Below, in pieces: positions 55,193-63,470 of a stretch of 64,000 nt of DNA. Within the stretch, counting starts at the first letter, position 1; each line of letters starts with the position of its first letter. The notes beneath the pieces were generated by a model. It saw only the letters and a program-made list of their open reading frames with translations, searched no databases and was not told the origin of the DNA. Origin of the DNA: an uncultured Pedobacter sp. (GTDB taxonomy: Bacteria > Bacteroidota > Bacteroidia > Sphingobacteriales > Sphingobacteriaceae). Position numbers and translations under genes: made by a program. The stretch spans positions 248,001 to 312,000 of the forward strand of contig NZ_CAMLIG010000003.1 of NCBI RefSeq assembly GCF_946480185.1. Reading direction: 5' to 3'.

Positions 55193-56242
55193 ATGAAGTT
55201 ATCACAATTTAAATTCAATTTACCAGAGTCTCTTATAGCCCACCATCCTTCCGAAAGCCGCGACGAATCGCGTTTAATGGTTTTAGACAGAAAAACAGGT
55301 AAAATAGAGCATAAGATTTTTAAAGACATTTTAGGTTATTTTGAAGAGAAAGATGTACTCATTTTAAACAATACCAAAGTTTTTCCTGCTCGTTTATACG
55401 GAAATAAAGAAAAAACTGGGGCTACCATTGAAGTATTTTTGTTAAGAGAGCTGAATAAAGAGCTTCGTTTATGGGATGTTTTGGTAGATCCAGCTCGTAA
55501 AATCAGAGTAGGTAACAAACTATATTTTGGCGATGACGACTTATTAGTTGCCGAAGTAGTGGACAACACAACCTCAAGAGGCCGTACCATCCGTTTCCTT
55601 TTTGACGGAACAGATGAAGAGTTCAGACAGAATATCGAAATTTTGGGCGAAACTCCGCTTCCAAAATACATTAAACGCAAACCAACAGCAGAAGATAAAG
55701 AGCGCTACCAAACCATTTTCGCTAAAAACGAAGGCGCAGTTGCCGCCCCAACCGCTGGTTTACACTTTAGTCGTGAGTTATTAAAAAGGCTAGAATTAAA
55801 AGGAGTTGATTTTGCTGAAGTAACTTTACACGTTGGCTTAGGTACTTTCCGCACAGTTGAAGTGGAAGACTTAACCAAACACAAAATGGATTCTGAGCAA
55901 ATCATTATTGATGAAAAAGCGGCAAATATCGTAAATAAAGCAATTGAAGAAAAAAGGAGAGTTTGTGCAGTAGGTACAACAGCGATGAGAACTATTGAAT
56001 CTGCTGTTTCTGCAAACCATACGTTAAAACCAATTAACGATTGGACTTCCAAATTCATTTTCCCTCCTTACGATTTCAGTATCGCCAATAGTATGATTAC
56101 TAATTTTCATACCCCAGAATCAACTTTATTGATGATGATTGCAGCATTTGGCGGTTATGATTATGTGATGAAAGCTTATGAAGAAGCCGTGAAAGAAAAA
56201 TACAGATTTTACAGCTACGGTGATGCCATGTTAATCATCTAA
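55193..56242 (+). CDS. queA: S-adenosylmethionine:tRNA ribosyltransferase-isomerase
   Basis: This enzyme makes epoxyqueuosine in tRNA by moving ribose from S-adenosylmethionine to preQ1 in the anticodon. It starts [19 protein letters not shown] and has [34 protein letters not shown]-like [11 protein letters not shown] and [16 protein letters not shown], all family hallmarks. The length of 349 aa is normal. A promoter box precedes it and a hairpin terminator follows. Confidence 0.97.
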   Translation: MKLSQFKFNLPESLIAHHPSESRDESRLMVLDRKTGKIEHKIFKDILGYFEEKDVLILNNTKVFPARLYGNKEKTGATIEVFLLRELNKELRLWDVLVDPARKIRVGNKLYFGDDDLLVAEVVDNTTSRGRTIRFLFDGTDEEFRQNIEILGETPLPKYIKRKPTAEDKERYQTIFAKNEGAVAAPTAGLHFSRELLKRLELKGVDFAEVTLHVGLGTFRTVEVEDLTKHKMDSEQIIIDEKAANIVNKAIEEKRRVCAVGTTAMRTIESAVSANHTLKPINDWTSKFIFPPYDFSIANSMITNFHTPESTLLMMIAAFGGYDYVMKAYEEAVKEKYRFYSYGDAMLII

Positions 56243-56251
56243 AAAGATATG

Positions 56252-56280
56252 AAAAGACCGAAAATTTCGGTCTTTTTTGT
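56252..56280 (+). terminator. Terminator of queA
   Basis: AAAAGACCGAAA / TTTCGGTCTTTT forms a long stem (with a minimal loop that would open to seven bases), followed by T-rich DNA. Confidence 0.8.
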
Positions 56281-56296
56281 TTTACTTCGCTTTTGT

Positions 56297-56980
56297 ATGA
56301 ATACTCATTCTTTTTATGCAATTATAGTTGCCGGCGGTAGCGGAAGCAGAATGAATAGCGATATCCCTAAACAGTTTTTAGAGCTGAACGGGAAACCTGT
56401 TTTAATGCATACGTTAGAAGCGTTTTATCAAAACGTAAATCAGCCTCATATTATCTTAGTGCTGGCATCAGCAGATTTAAAACGCTGGGAAGCCCTAAAA
56501 AAGAAATACGATTTCAACGTACCTCACCAAATTGTTGCCGGCGGAGCAGAAAGGTTTTACTCTGTAAAAAACGGATTAGATTTAGTGACTAAAAAAAATG
56601 CGATAGTAGCCGTACATGATGCTGTACGCCCTTTAGTTTCTCAAAATACCATAAATAATTGTTTTCAAACCGCTGTTGAAAAAGGAAATGCCATTGCTGC
56701 CGTACCCGCAAAAGACTCTATCCGGAAGCTAAAAAATGGAAAGTCAGAAGCTTTACAACGCAACGAAATTTATTTGGTACAAACTCCACAAACATTCCAA
56801 ATTGAACAGTTAAACATTGCCTATCAACAAAATTTTGATTCTTTTTTTACCGATGATGCTTCTGTAGTGGAAAAAGCAAATTATCCAATTAACTTAGAAA
56901 GAGGAGATGAATTTAATTTTAAAATTACTTTTAAAGAAGATTTAAAATTGGCAGAAACCATTTTAAAAATGAGAGATTAA
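56297..56980 (+). CDS. ispD: 2-C-methyl-D-erythritol 4-phosphate cytidylyltransferase
   Basis: This is the third step of the MEP isoprenoid pathway. The nucleotide loop is AIIVAGGSGSRMNSDIPKQF, and VHDAVRPLVS, AAVPAKDSIR and QTPQTFQ follow in order; all are typical. I start at the ATG at 56297 (MNTHSFYAIIVAGG, 227 aa); the frame to 56249 runs through the queA terminator. Its last 4 bases overlap the end of the convergent toxin gene. Confidence 0.95.
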   Translation: MNTHSFYAIIVAGGSGSRMNSDIPKQFLELNGKPVLMHTLEAFYQNVNQPHIILVLASADLKRWEALKKKYDFNVPHQIVAGGAERFYSVKNGLDLVTKKNAIVAVHDAVRPLVSQNTINNCFQTAVEKGNAIAAVPAKDSIRKLKNGKSEALQRNEIYLVQTPQTFQIEQLNIAYQQNFDSFFTDDASVVEKANYPINLERGDEFNFKITFKEDLKLAETILKMRD

Positions 56981-57309
56981 TAGCGCAGAATATCATTTAA
57001 AGTAGAAATTGCCAAACTAAGCTCTTTTTTATCTACTTTTCCAATTCGCTTTATCAAGCGGTCTTTAGCTATAGAGCGTATTTGAAATACCCTCAACTCT
57101 GAAATTTCTTGCAAACCATTAGTTTCATTAGGCAGGATTACGGGATTTCCCTGATAATTTTTGATTTTTGTAGTGAGTGGAGCAGTAATTACAACTTGCA
57201 AATATTGGTTAAGCATATTGCCACTTAAAATCACAACGGGGCGATAGCCGGCTTGTTCGCTCCCTTTGGTTGGATCTAAACTGACAGACCAAATTTCTCC
57301 CTGTTTCAA
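56977..57309 (-). CDS. PemK/MazF-family toxin
   Basis: This 110-aa endoribonuclease has the family pattern: KQGEIWSVSLDPTKGSEQAGYRPVVILS at the start, VVITAPLTTK in the middle and ELRVFQIRSIAKDRLIKRIGKV later. R22 in GYRPV and T43 in ITAPLT are in the catalytic positions, so the toxin looks intact. Its ATG overlaps the antitoxin stop by 4 bases. It probably cuts single-stranded RNA at a short sequence that cannot be read here. Confidence 0.9.
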   Translation of the reverse strand: MKQGEIWSVSLDPTKGSEQAGYRPVVILSGNMLNQYLQVVITAPLTTKIKNYQGNPVILPNETNGLQEISELRVFQIRSIAKDRLIKRIGKVDKKELSLAISTLNDILRY

Positions 57310-57539
57310 TCTTTCAGCTGTTTAAAATATTCTTGCATACCTTCCTCTGCCATCGTTAAGATATCTTCATCATCGTCAGCATTTTTATATGATTTGATGT
57401 ACTCTACTTTATTAAGTTGATCCAAATATATTTCTAATGCTTTTTCAATCAGCTTATTTTTAGGAAGCTTTAATGCTTTTGCTTTATCAGAGAGCATTTT
57501 CATCAAATTATCAGGAAGTGTACTTGTGAACGTTGTCAT
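57306..57539 (-). CDS. Ribbon-helix-helix antitoxin
   Basis: This 77-aa protein begins with the strand TTFTSTLPDNLM and the helix pair of the RHH fold (LSDKAKALKLPKNKLIEKALEIYL). An acidic tail (NADDDEDILTMAEEGMQEYF) is probably the toxin-binding part. It overlaps the toxin gene by 4 bases (ATGA). Palindromes at 57550-57561 and 57561-57590 stand just upstream, where an autoregulating RHH antitoxin would bind. Confidence 0.88.
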   Translation of the reverse strand: MTTFTSTLPDNLMKMLSDKAKALKLPKNKLIEKALEIYLDQLNKVEYIKSYKNADDDEDILTMAEEGMQEYFKQLKD

Positions 57540-57549
57540 AATCCTAGTA

Positions 57550-57590
57550 TTGTGTACACAAATTTATGATTTATATTTATAAATCATAAA
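57550..57590. promoter_or_regulatory. Palindromes upstream of the RHH antitoxin gene
   Basis: TTGTGTACACAA (57550-57561) is a perfect 12-bp palindrome 10 bases before the ATG. Next to it, ATTTATGATTTA and TAAATCATAAAT (57561-57590, touching the first site) form a 12-bp inverted repeat. Autoregulation is the likely purpose. Confidence 0.55.
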
Positions 57591-57621
57591 TAAAAAAAGC
57601 AAAATACCCTTGGTATTTTGC
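57590..57621 (-). terminator. Terminator of the DUF5670 gene
   Basis: GCAAAATACC / GGTATTTTGC (57599-57608 with 57612-57621) forms a 10-bp stem with a 3-base loop. Seven T follow on the minus strand. Confidence 0.8.
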
Positions 57622-57649
57622 TCTCTTATGTGCTGTTTAATTAATTAAA

Positions 57650-57799
57650 CTAAGCGCCTCTTATTACTCTTAATAATATTGCAATAATTGCAATAACTAA
57701 AAGTATGTGGATTAAGTTTCCTCCAAAAGGAGACACAAATGCACCCAAGACCCAGATGATAATTAAAACAACTGCAATTAAATAAAGTAAGTTTCCCAT
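57650..57799 (-). CDS. DUF5670 (lmo0937-type) small membrane protein
   Basis: This frame encodes 49 residues: MGNLLYLIAVVLIIIWVLGA, then FVSPFGGNLIHILLVIAIIA and ILLRVIRGA. Two hydrophobic helices with a glycine-rich turn and a short basic end are the pattern of the lmo0937/DUF5670 family. Function unknown; relatives are often stress-induced. The gene stands alone with its own terminator at 57590-57621. The 57800-57944 region upstream shows no other gene. Confidence 0.85.
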   Translation of the reverse strand: MGNLLYLIAVVLIIIWVLGAFVSPFGGNLIHILLVIAIIAILLRVIRGA

Positions 57800-57944
57800 G
57801 ATTAGTTTTGTTTTATAAAGTTTAACAATGATGTATATGTTTAAACTTATCTAAAAGCAGACCAATTACCAAAACAGTGGCAAAACAGCTTTATCTGGTG
57901 TTAAACCGCAACCAAAACCACCTCAGTTGTACATAATTTAATAC

Positions 57945-57982
57945 AAAAAAAAAGAGACTCCTATTTTTTGAGTCTCTTTTTG
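57945..57982 (-). terminator. Terminator of the DUF2795 gene
   Basis: AGAGACTC / GAGTCTCT (57953-57960 with 57970-57977) with a 9-base loop has a long T-run on the minus strand. Confidence 0.85.
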
Positions 57983-58204
57983 CTAGTATTCGTCTTCGTT
58001 AAAGAAGAAGTCATCCTTAGTTGGATAATCTGGCCAAATTTCTTCAATGTTTTCATAAGGCTCACCGTCATCTTCTAATGCTTGCAGGTTTTCTATCACT
58101 TCTACCGGTGCACCAGAACGAATTCCGTAATCAATTAACTCATCTTTGGTAGCTGGCCAAGGCGCATCTTCTAAGTGAGATGCTAATTCTAGTGTCCAAT
58201 ACAT
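57983..58204 (-). CDS. DUF2795-domain protein
   Basis: This 73-aa acidic protein has the DUF2795 pattern LEDAPWPATKDELIDYGIRSGAPVEVIENLQALEDDGEPYENIEEIWPDYP, read in parts: PATKDELIDYG near residue 17 and PYENIEEIWPDYP near 49. The function is unknown. It is very common in Bacteroidota as a single gene. Its end is marked by a strong terminator. Confidence 0.88.
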   Translation of the reverse strand: MYWTLELASHLEDAPWPATKDELIDYGIRSGAPVEVIENLQALEDDGEPYENIEEIWPDYPTKDDFFFNEDEY

Positions 58205-58282
58205 ATTCGTAGAATTTTTATTTTAATGTTTTGCAAAACTAAATTAAAATTTAAGAGTTACTAAAAAAGTTTTCAACAATTT

Positions 58283-58831
58283 CTAAATCCTCGGAATCCA
58301 GATATTCTCCTCACTTTTATTATTGAAAACCACCTTTCTGCTTAACGTAAAAAGATAGTCGGAAAGACGATTTAAATAGATAATTACCTTTTCATCTACA
58401 AACTCTGATTCGGCCAAATGTACCGACAATCTTTCCGCTCTTCTGCAAACACACCTTGCCAAATGGCAGTAAGATGCCGTGGTATTTCCTCCGGGTAAAA
58501 TAAAATGCTTTAACGGCGGTAAAAATGTATTCATCTCGTCCATCTGCTTTTCTAGCAACTCAATATCCGTATCTAATAAATCAGGGATTTTCATTCGTGA
58601 TTTTTCCGGATCTGATGCCAATGTAGAACCTATTGTAAACAACCGGTCCTGAATTTCTTTCAGAATATCTTTATCCTCCGATAAAATATCTTGGTCTCTT
58701 ATTAACCCAATGTATGAATTCAGCTCGTCAACAGTACCGTAACTCTCTATTCGTAAATGGTGTTTTGGCACTCTGGTTCCTCCTATTAAAGAAGTGTATC
58801 CTTTATCGCCTGTTTTGGTGTATATTTTCAT
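58283..58831 (-). CDS. PduO-type cob(I)alamin adenosyltransferase
   Basis: This 182-aa enzyme adds the adenosyl group to cobalamin. The N-terminal ATP-binding motif is KIYTKTGDKGYTSLIGG, followed by RIESYGTVDELNSYIG and CVCRRAERLSVHLAE near residue 133, all typical of the PduO/MMAB group. It probably converts the cobalamin brought in by the riboswitch-controlled receptor at 22083-23993. No riboswitch is visible in its own leader. Confidence 0.94.
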   Translation of the reverse strand: MKIYTKTGDKGYTSLIGGTRVPKHHLRIESYGTVDELNSYIGLIRDQDILSEDKDILKEIQDRLFTIGSTLASDPEKSRMKIPDLLDTDIELLEKQMDEMNTFLPPLKHFILPGGNTTASYCHLARCVCRRAERLSVHLAESEFVDEKVIIYLNRLSDYLFTLSRKVVFNNKSEENIWIPRI

Positions 58832-58908
58832 AAAATTATTTGACTTAAAATTTCGCTCTGCACAGATTGGCTACAATGCTAACAAGATAATCCAAAAATT
58901 GTTCAACA

Positions 58909-58942
58909 AAAAAGGGCAAGTTAAAAAACTCACCCTTTTTCA
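58909..58942 (-). terminator. Terminator of the ABC ATPase gene
   Basis: AAGGGCAAGTT and AACTCACCCTT form an 11-bp stem with two mismatches and A/T-runs at both sides, 17 bases after the stop. Confidence 0.65.
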
Positions 58943-58958
58943 CTGAAAAACTAAAATC

Positions 58959-59681
58959 TTATAATTCTTGCATTTTAGAATGTACCGTTTTAATATCAGG
59001 GTTTTGGTAATCCTCCTCAATCAAACCATCTCGCATACGCACAATCCGGTGGGCGTGTTGGGCAATATCTTCCTCGTGAGTAACAATAATAATGGTATTT
59101 CCTTTAGCGTGGATATCCTCAATTAATCCCATAATTTCTATAGACGTTTTGGTATCCAAGTTCCCGGTTGGTTCATCGGCCAAAATGATGGAGGGATTAT
59201 TAATCAGAGCTCTCGCCACAGCTACTCTTTGTCTTTGCCCGCCTGAGAGTTCATTGGGTTTGTGGTGTACCCTGTTTCCCAAGCCTACATTTTCTAAAGC
59301 CTGTATAGATCTTATATCACGTTCTTTCTTTTTAATACCTGCATAAATCAAAGGTAAAGCCACATTGTCTTGCGCTGATGAACGAGGCAGAAGATTAAAT
59401 GTTTGAAAAACAAAGCCAATTTCCTTATTTCTAACATTAGCCAACTCGCTGTCGGTCATCTGGCTAACATTAATTCCGTTTAGGATGTATTCGCCTTTGG
59501 TTGGTGTATCTAAGCAACCCAATAAATTCATCAAAGTAGATTTCCCAGAACCCGAAGGTCCCATTAAAGCAACAAACTCTCCTTTGTTTATGGTTAAACT
59601 CACAGATTTTAGCGCATGAATAACCTCAGCACCAATAACGTACTTACGGCCCAAATCTGTAATGGTAATTAATGGTTGCAT
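58959..59681 (-). CDS. MacB/LolD-like ABC transporter ATP-binding protein
   Basis: This 240-aa ATPase has Walker [10 protein letters not shown], the Q loop [10 protein letters not shown], signature LSGGQRQR, Walker [13 protein letters not shown] and the switch histidine in VTHEED. It belongs to the MacB/LolD group. No permease is next to it; the FtsX-type permease at 53494-54741 is a possible partner. gatC lies 55 bases upstream on the same strand. Confidence 0.92.
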   Translation of the reverse strand: MQPLITITDLGRKYVIGAEVIHALKSVSLTINKGEFVALMGPSGSGKSTLMNLLGCLDTPTKGEYILNGINVSQMTDSELANVRNKEIGFVFQTFNLLPRSSAQDNVALPLIYAGIKKKERDIRSIQALENVGLGNRVHHKPNELSGGQRQRVAVARALINNPSIILADEPTGNLDTKTSIEIMGLIEDIHAKGNTIIIVTHEEDIAQHAHRIVRMRDGLIEEDYQNPDIKTVHSKMQEL

Positions 59682-59736
59682 GTTTTCTTTTCTATTCAGA
59701 CCATCCCGGGGTGCTTTTGTTACGCAAACAAAGAAA

Positions 59737-60027
59737 TTATTTTTGAATCACTTTTGAAACTTTGATGTATTCCTCGTTTTTCAAAGGCGCATTCTTTAAC
59801 GCTTCTTCACGGGTCAATTCCTGAATTACTACATCTGGGCGTAACACATTCACCGCTTCGTTCATGTATATCAATGGTTTCACGCCAGAAGTATCCAACT
59901 CGTTTAACTTCTCCATGAAACTTAAAATCTCACTCAACTCTTCAATTGATCTTTCTTTTTCAACCTCGGTTAATTCTAAACGAGCCAAATGCGCTATCTT
60001 ATCAACCGTTTCTTTATCTATTTTCAT
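59737..60027 (-). CDS. gatC: Asp-tRNA(Asn)/Glu-tRNA(Gln) amidotransferase subunit C
   Basis: This 96-aa subunit holds GatA and GatB together in the complex that turns Glu-tRNA(Gln) or Asp-tRNA(Asn) into the amidated forms. [17 protein letters not shown] near the start and VNVLRPDVV with EEALKNAP later are the family pattern. gatA and gatB are not adjacent, as is common in Bacteroidota. The 60028-60158 gap upstream contains repeated GTCCGC and TGCGGACT motifs, possibly a small repeat. Confidence 0.95.
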   Translation of the reverse strand: MKIDKETVDKIAHLARLELTEVEKERSIEELSEILSFMEKLNELDTSGVKPLIYMNEAVNVLRPDVVIQELTREEALKNAPLKNEEYIKVSKVIQK

Positions 60028-60158
60028 TTTGTTATGTTTTAGAGTCGGAAGTCCGCTGTCCGCGGAGATAGACTCTTATTTTCAATATTCTTTTTTACCA
60101 CAAAATAAGTTTGCGCCCAACTGCGGACTACTAACCGCCGTCTGCGGACTTAACCGGC

Positions 60159-60893
60159 TTAAAGCTCATATCTCAATCCCGATTTTATCTTTTCAAAAAC
60201 CAAATTTTTCAATGCTTCGTCGTCCTTAATATCAAATCCCGAGACATCAACTGGTTGGTGTACGCAAATATGCGAAACTCCGGGCTTGCATCCATACTTT
60301 ATCCCATCGTCCCACCAAATTTTCCAATTATCTTTTAAAGTTACCGGAATTATTGGTATTTGATGCTCAATGGCTAACCTAAACGGCCCGTTTTTAAATT
60401 TATGTAATACCGGAGGATATTCATCTCCAATCTTACCTTCTGGAAAAATAACTGGCGACATTCCTTCCCTAATTCTTTCGGATGCTTTTTTAAACGCCCT
60501 AAATGATGACATTTTGCTTTCCCTATTCACAGGAATATCAATGGTTTGGAAAAAAATTTTAGTTACCGGGTTTCTAAGTAATTCTTCTTTTCCTAAAAAA
60601 AAGAAATTGCCTTTTGCAACCAAGCTCATGGCAAATATATCCAAGTTTGATGCGTGGTTTGGGCAAATGATGTAGGTTTTGCTCCAATCTATAGCTTCTT
60701 CATACTCAACTTTATATACAATACCACTTAAAAACGAAGGCGTAAAAGCACAAATTTTCCGTACAAAATTCAATTGCCGGTAAGTACGCTTATTACGGGA
60801 GAACAGATAAACAAAGGGATAAGTTAATACAAAAATTAACAGTACCATTGCTAAATGCCAATACCGCATTGCTCGCCTTAAAATTTGTATCAT
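60159..60893 (-). CDS. plsC: 1-acyl-sn-glycerol-3-phosphate acyltransferase
   Basis: This membrane-bound enzyme makes phosphatidic acid. The acyltransferase motif I is CPNHASNLD (NHxxxxD), and motif III is VIFPEGKIGD. An N-terminal membrane helix (HLAMVLLIFVLTYPFVYLF) is followed by the catalytic domain. I give the ATG at 60893, because the TATTTTTG promoter box ends at 60900 and overlaps the apparent TTG start; an ATG at 60899 is also possible. It acts after GpsA in phospholipid synthesis. Confidence 0.92.
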   Translation of the reverse strand: MIQILRRAMRYWHLAMVLLIFVLTYPFVYLFSRNKRTYRQLNFVRKICAFTPSFLSGIVYKVEYEEAIDWSKTYIICPNHASNLDIFAMSLVAKGNFFFLGKEELLRNPVTKIFFQTIDIPVNRESKMSSFRAFKKASERIREGMSPVIFPEGKIGDEYPPVLHKFKNGPFRLAIEHQIPIIPVTLKDNWKIWWDDGIKYGCKPGVSHICVHQPVDVSGFDIKDDEALKNLVFEKIKSGLRYEL

Positions 60894-60899
60894 CGTCAT

Positions 60900-60907
60900 C
60901 AAAAATA
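60900..60907 (-). promoter_or_regulatory. -7 promoter box of plsC
   Basis: TATTTTTG on the minus strand matches TAnnTTTG exactly, next to the plsC start. A plus-strand TACTTTCG at 60919-60926 may be the weaker -7 box of trpS, divergent from it. Confidence 0.45.
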
Positions 60908-60933
60908 GAAATTTTCTGTACTTTCGTCACATT

Positions 60934-61929
60934 ATGGAAACTGTTGTTAGCGGAATCAGATCTACAGGTAAGTTACACCTCGGAAATTATTATGGTGCGG
61001 TAAGTAATTTTGTGAAAATGCAAAACGAACACCATTGCTTTTTCTTTATTGCCGATTATCACTCCTTAACCACACACCCTACGCCTAGCAATTTACACGG
61101 AAACATTAAACAAGTTTTGGTGGAGTATTTAGCAGCCGGTTTAGATCCAGAAAAAACCACTTTATATATCCAGTCTGACGTACCAGAAATTGCAGAACTT
61201 TATTTATTTATGAATATGAACGCCTATTTGGGCGAGCTGGAAAGAGGTGCTTCTTTTAAAGACAAAATAAGGGCAAACCCTAATAATGTAAATGCCGGTT
61301 TATTAACCTATCCGGTTTTAATGGCTGCCGATATTTTGATTCATCATGCTACAAAAGTGCCTGTTGGTAAGGACCAGGAACAGCACCTGGAAATGACCCG
61401 TACGTTTGCAAATCGTTTCAACAATTTATACCAAACAGCATATTTTAAAGAGCCTTTTGCTTTCAATTATTCAAAAGAGCTGATTAAGATTCCGGGATTG
61501 GATGGGAAAGGGAAAATGGGGAAATCGGAAGGTGAAATGAATGCGGTTTACCTTTCTGATAGCCCAGAAATCGTCAGAAAAAAAGTAATGAAAGCCGTTA
61601 CCGATGCCGGACCTACTCAAGAAAATCAAGAAAAACCACAAGAAGTGCAAAACCTTTTTGATTTGATGAAAGTGGTTTCTACACCTGACACCTTGGCTCA
61701 CTTTAATGAGCTTTACAATAAATGCCAAATCCGCTATGGCGATTTTAAAAAAGCTTTAGCCGAGGATATGATTATTGCTACACAACCTATTCGCGAAAAA
61801 ATAGAAGCCATTTCTGCGGATACTGAATTGTTACGTAAAGTTGCAAGACATGGCGCTGAAAAAGCAAGAGAAAGCGCCCAAAAAACCATTAAAGAAGTGA
61901 GAGAAATTATTGGTTTTAGAAATTTTTAG
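60934..61929 (+). CDS. trpS: Tryptophanyl-tRNA synthetase
   Basis: This class I enzyme charges tRNA-Trp. The HIGH-type motif is TGKLHLGNYYGA near residue 11 and the KMSKS-type motif is KMGKSEG near residue 190. GKDQEQHLEMTR and VLMAADIL in between are family patterns. The length of 331 aa is normal. It is divergent from plsC and is followed after 35 bases by the deoxynucleoside kinase gene, which may share its transcript. Confidence 0.97.
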   Translation: METVVSGIRSTGKLHLGNYYGAVSNFVKMQNEHHCFFFIADYHSLTTHPTPSNLHGNIKQVLVEYLAAGLDPEKTTLYIQSDVPEIAELYLFMNMNAYLGELERGASFKDKIRANPNNVNAGLLTYPVLMAADILIHHATKVPVGKDQEQHLEMTRTFANRFNNLYQTAYFKEPFAFNYSKELIKIPGLDGKGKMGKSEGEMNAVYLSDSPEIVRKKVMKAVTDAGPTQENQEKPQEVQNLFDLMKVVSTPDTLAHFNELYNKCQIRYGDFKKALAEDMIIATQPIREKIEAISADTELLRKVARHGAEKARESAQKTIKEVREIIGFRNF

Positions 61930-61964
61930 TAGATTAAGCGTTAAATACCCTTATTAAATTTATT

Positions 61965-62582
61965 ATGCATATAGCTATAGTTGGAAACATTGGTGCAGGA
62001 AAAACCACACTAACAGAATTGTTAGCCAAAAATTATGGCTGGGAAGCAATGTATGAAGCCGTTGACAACAACCCTTATTTGGAAGATTTTTACAGCGACA
62101 TGAAAAGGTGGAGCTTTAACTTGCAGATTTATTTTTTAAACAGCAGGTTTCAACAAATAAAAGAAATACAAAAAGGTACCGCAACCATAGTGCAAGACAG
62201 GACCATTTACGAGGACGCACATATTTTTGCAGAGAATTTACACGATATGGGCTTGATGACCACAAGAGACCATGAAAACTATCGTTCTATTTTCGACAAT
62301 ATCACTTCCTTTATCAATCCGCCAGATTTACTGATTTACTTAAAAGCATCGGTTCCAACTTTGGTAGAAAATATTCAGCGCCGTGGACGAGAATATGAAG
62401 CAGGTATAAGAATAGATTATTTGCAAAAACTTAACGAAAAATACGACCGTTGGATTAAAGGTTACAATGAAGGAAATCTTTTGATTTTAGATAAAGACAA
62501 GCTTGACTTTACCAATAACCCCGATGATTTAGCTTTTATTATTGAAAGTGTTGAAAGAGAAATTAACGGTCTTTTTAAATAG
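61965..62582 (+). CDS. Deoxynucleoside kinase
   Basis: This 205-aa kinase phosphorylates deoxynucleosides in salvage. The P loop is GNIGAGKTT at residues 7-15, followed by the EAVDNNPYLEDFY substrate region, VQDRTIYEDAHIFA with the DRS-like element, and RRGREYEAGIRIDYL as the lid. Deoxyadenosine or deoxyguanosine are the usual substrates of this group, but specificity cannot be read. kdsB starts 9 bases after its stop. Confidence 0.93.
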   Translation: MHIAIVGNIGAGKTTLTELLAKNYGWEAMYEAVDNNPYLEDFYSDMKRWSFNLQIYFLNSRFQQIKEIQKGTATIVQDRTIYEDAHIFAENLHDMGLMTTRDHENYRSIFDNITSFINPPDLLIYLKASVPTLVENIQRRGREYEAGIRIDYLQKLNEKYDRWIKGYNEGNLLILDKDKLDFTNNPDDLAFIIESVEREINGLFK

Positions 62583-62591
62583 TTTTTACAG

Positions 62592-63341
62592 ATGAAAATT
62601 TTAGGTATCATACCCGCCAGATTTGCCTCTACCCGTTTTCCGGGAAAACCCTTGATTGATTTGGCCGGAAAAAGCATGATACAAAGAGTTTATGAGCAGG
62701 CAAAAAAAGCCAGCTCGTTGGCAGAAGTTGTGGTTGCAACAGATAGTGACGAGATTTTTAAGGCTGTAACCACTTTTGGAGGAAATGTAATCATGACATC
62801 AGACCAGCACCAGAGCGGCACTGACAGATGTGCAGAGGTTTCCATAAAAATGACCGGTTATGATGCAATTATTAATATACAAGGTGATGAACCGCTGATT
62901 GACCCGCAACAGATTAATTTATTGGCCAGCTGTTTCAATGATATTTCTACAGATTTAGCCACGCTCATCAAAAAAATAAAAACCCCCGAAGAACTTTTCA
63001 ACTATAATACGCCAAAAGTCATTATCAACAGCAAATCTGAAGCAATATACTTTAGCCGCCAAGTGATTCCGTATTTAAAAGATGTTGCGCCAGAAGATTA
63101 CCTACAAAAACATACTTTTTATAAACACATTGGTATTTACGGTTACCGCACTACTACACTGGGGATTATTGCCGGCATGCGTTTAGGGGATTTAGAATCA
63201 TCTGAAAAACTGGAGCAACTGCGCTGGCTTGAAAACGGCTGTACCATAAAGGTTGCCATAACTGATAAAGAAAGCCTAGCAATTGACAGTCCAGAGGATG
63301 TAAAAAAAGTTTTGCAGGTATTGGGAACCTCTCCAAGGTAG
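62592..63341 (+). CDS. kdsB: 3-deoxy-manno-octulosonate cytidylyltransferase
   Basis: This enzyme activates Kdo as CMP-Kdo for lipopolysaccharide. It begins KILGIIPARFASTRFPGKPL, with VVVATDSDEI, MTSDQHQSGTDRCAEV and INIQGDEPLIDPQQI in order, and ends DSPEDVKKV. The length of 249 aa is normal. Its place in a likely trpS-kinase-kdsB operon has no obvious functional reason. The 63342-63470 gap after it shows no gene and no clear terminator. Confidence 0.97.
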   Translation: MKILGIIPARFASTRFPGKPLIDLAGKSMIQRVYEQAKKASSLAEVVVATDSDEIFKAVTTFGGNVIMTSDQHQSGTDRCAEVSIKMTGYDAIINIQGDEPLIDPQQINLLASCFNDISTDLATLIKKIKTPEELFNYNTPKVIINSKSEAIYFSRQVIPYLKDVAPEDYLQKHTFYKHIGIYGYRTTTLGIIAGMRLGDLESSEKLEQLRWLENGCTIKVAITDKESLAIDSPEDVKKVLQVLGTSPR

Positions 63342-63470
63342 AGGAGTACTAACTGCTAACGTTAACTATCTAAAACAAACAAAAACTAATTTTCTCTATA
63401 GCCCTCCGTTGCAAGTACTAATGACTAATGAACCAGTTAACTTCTTTTACCTATAACTCCTTCTACTAAT

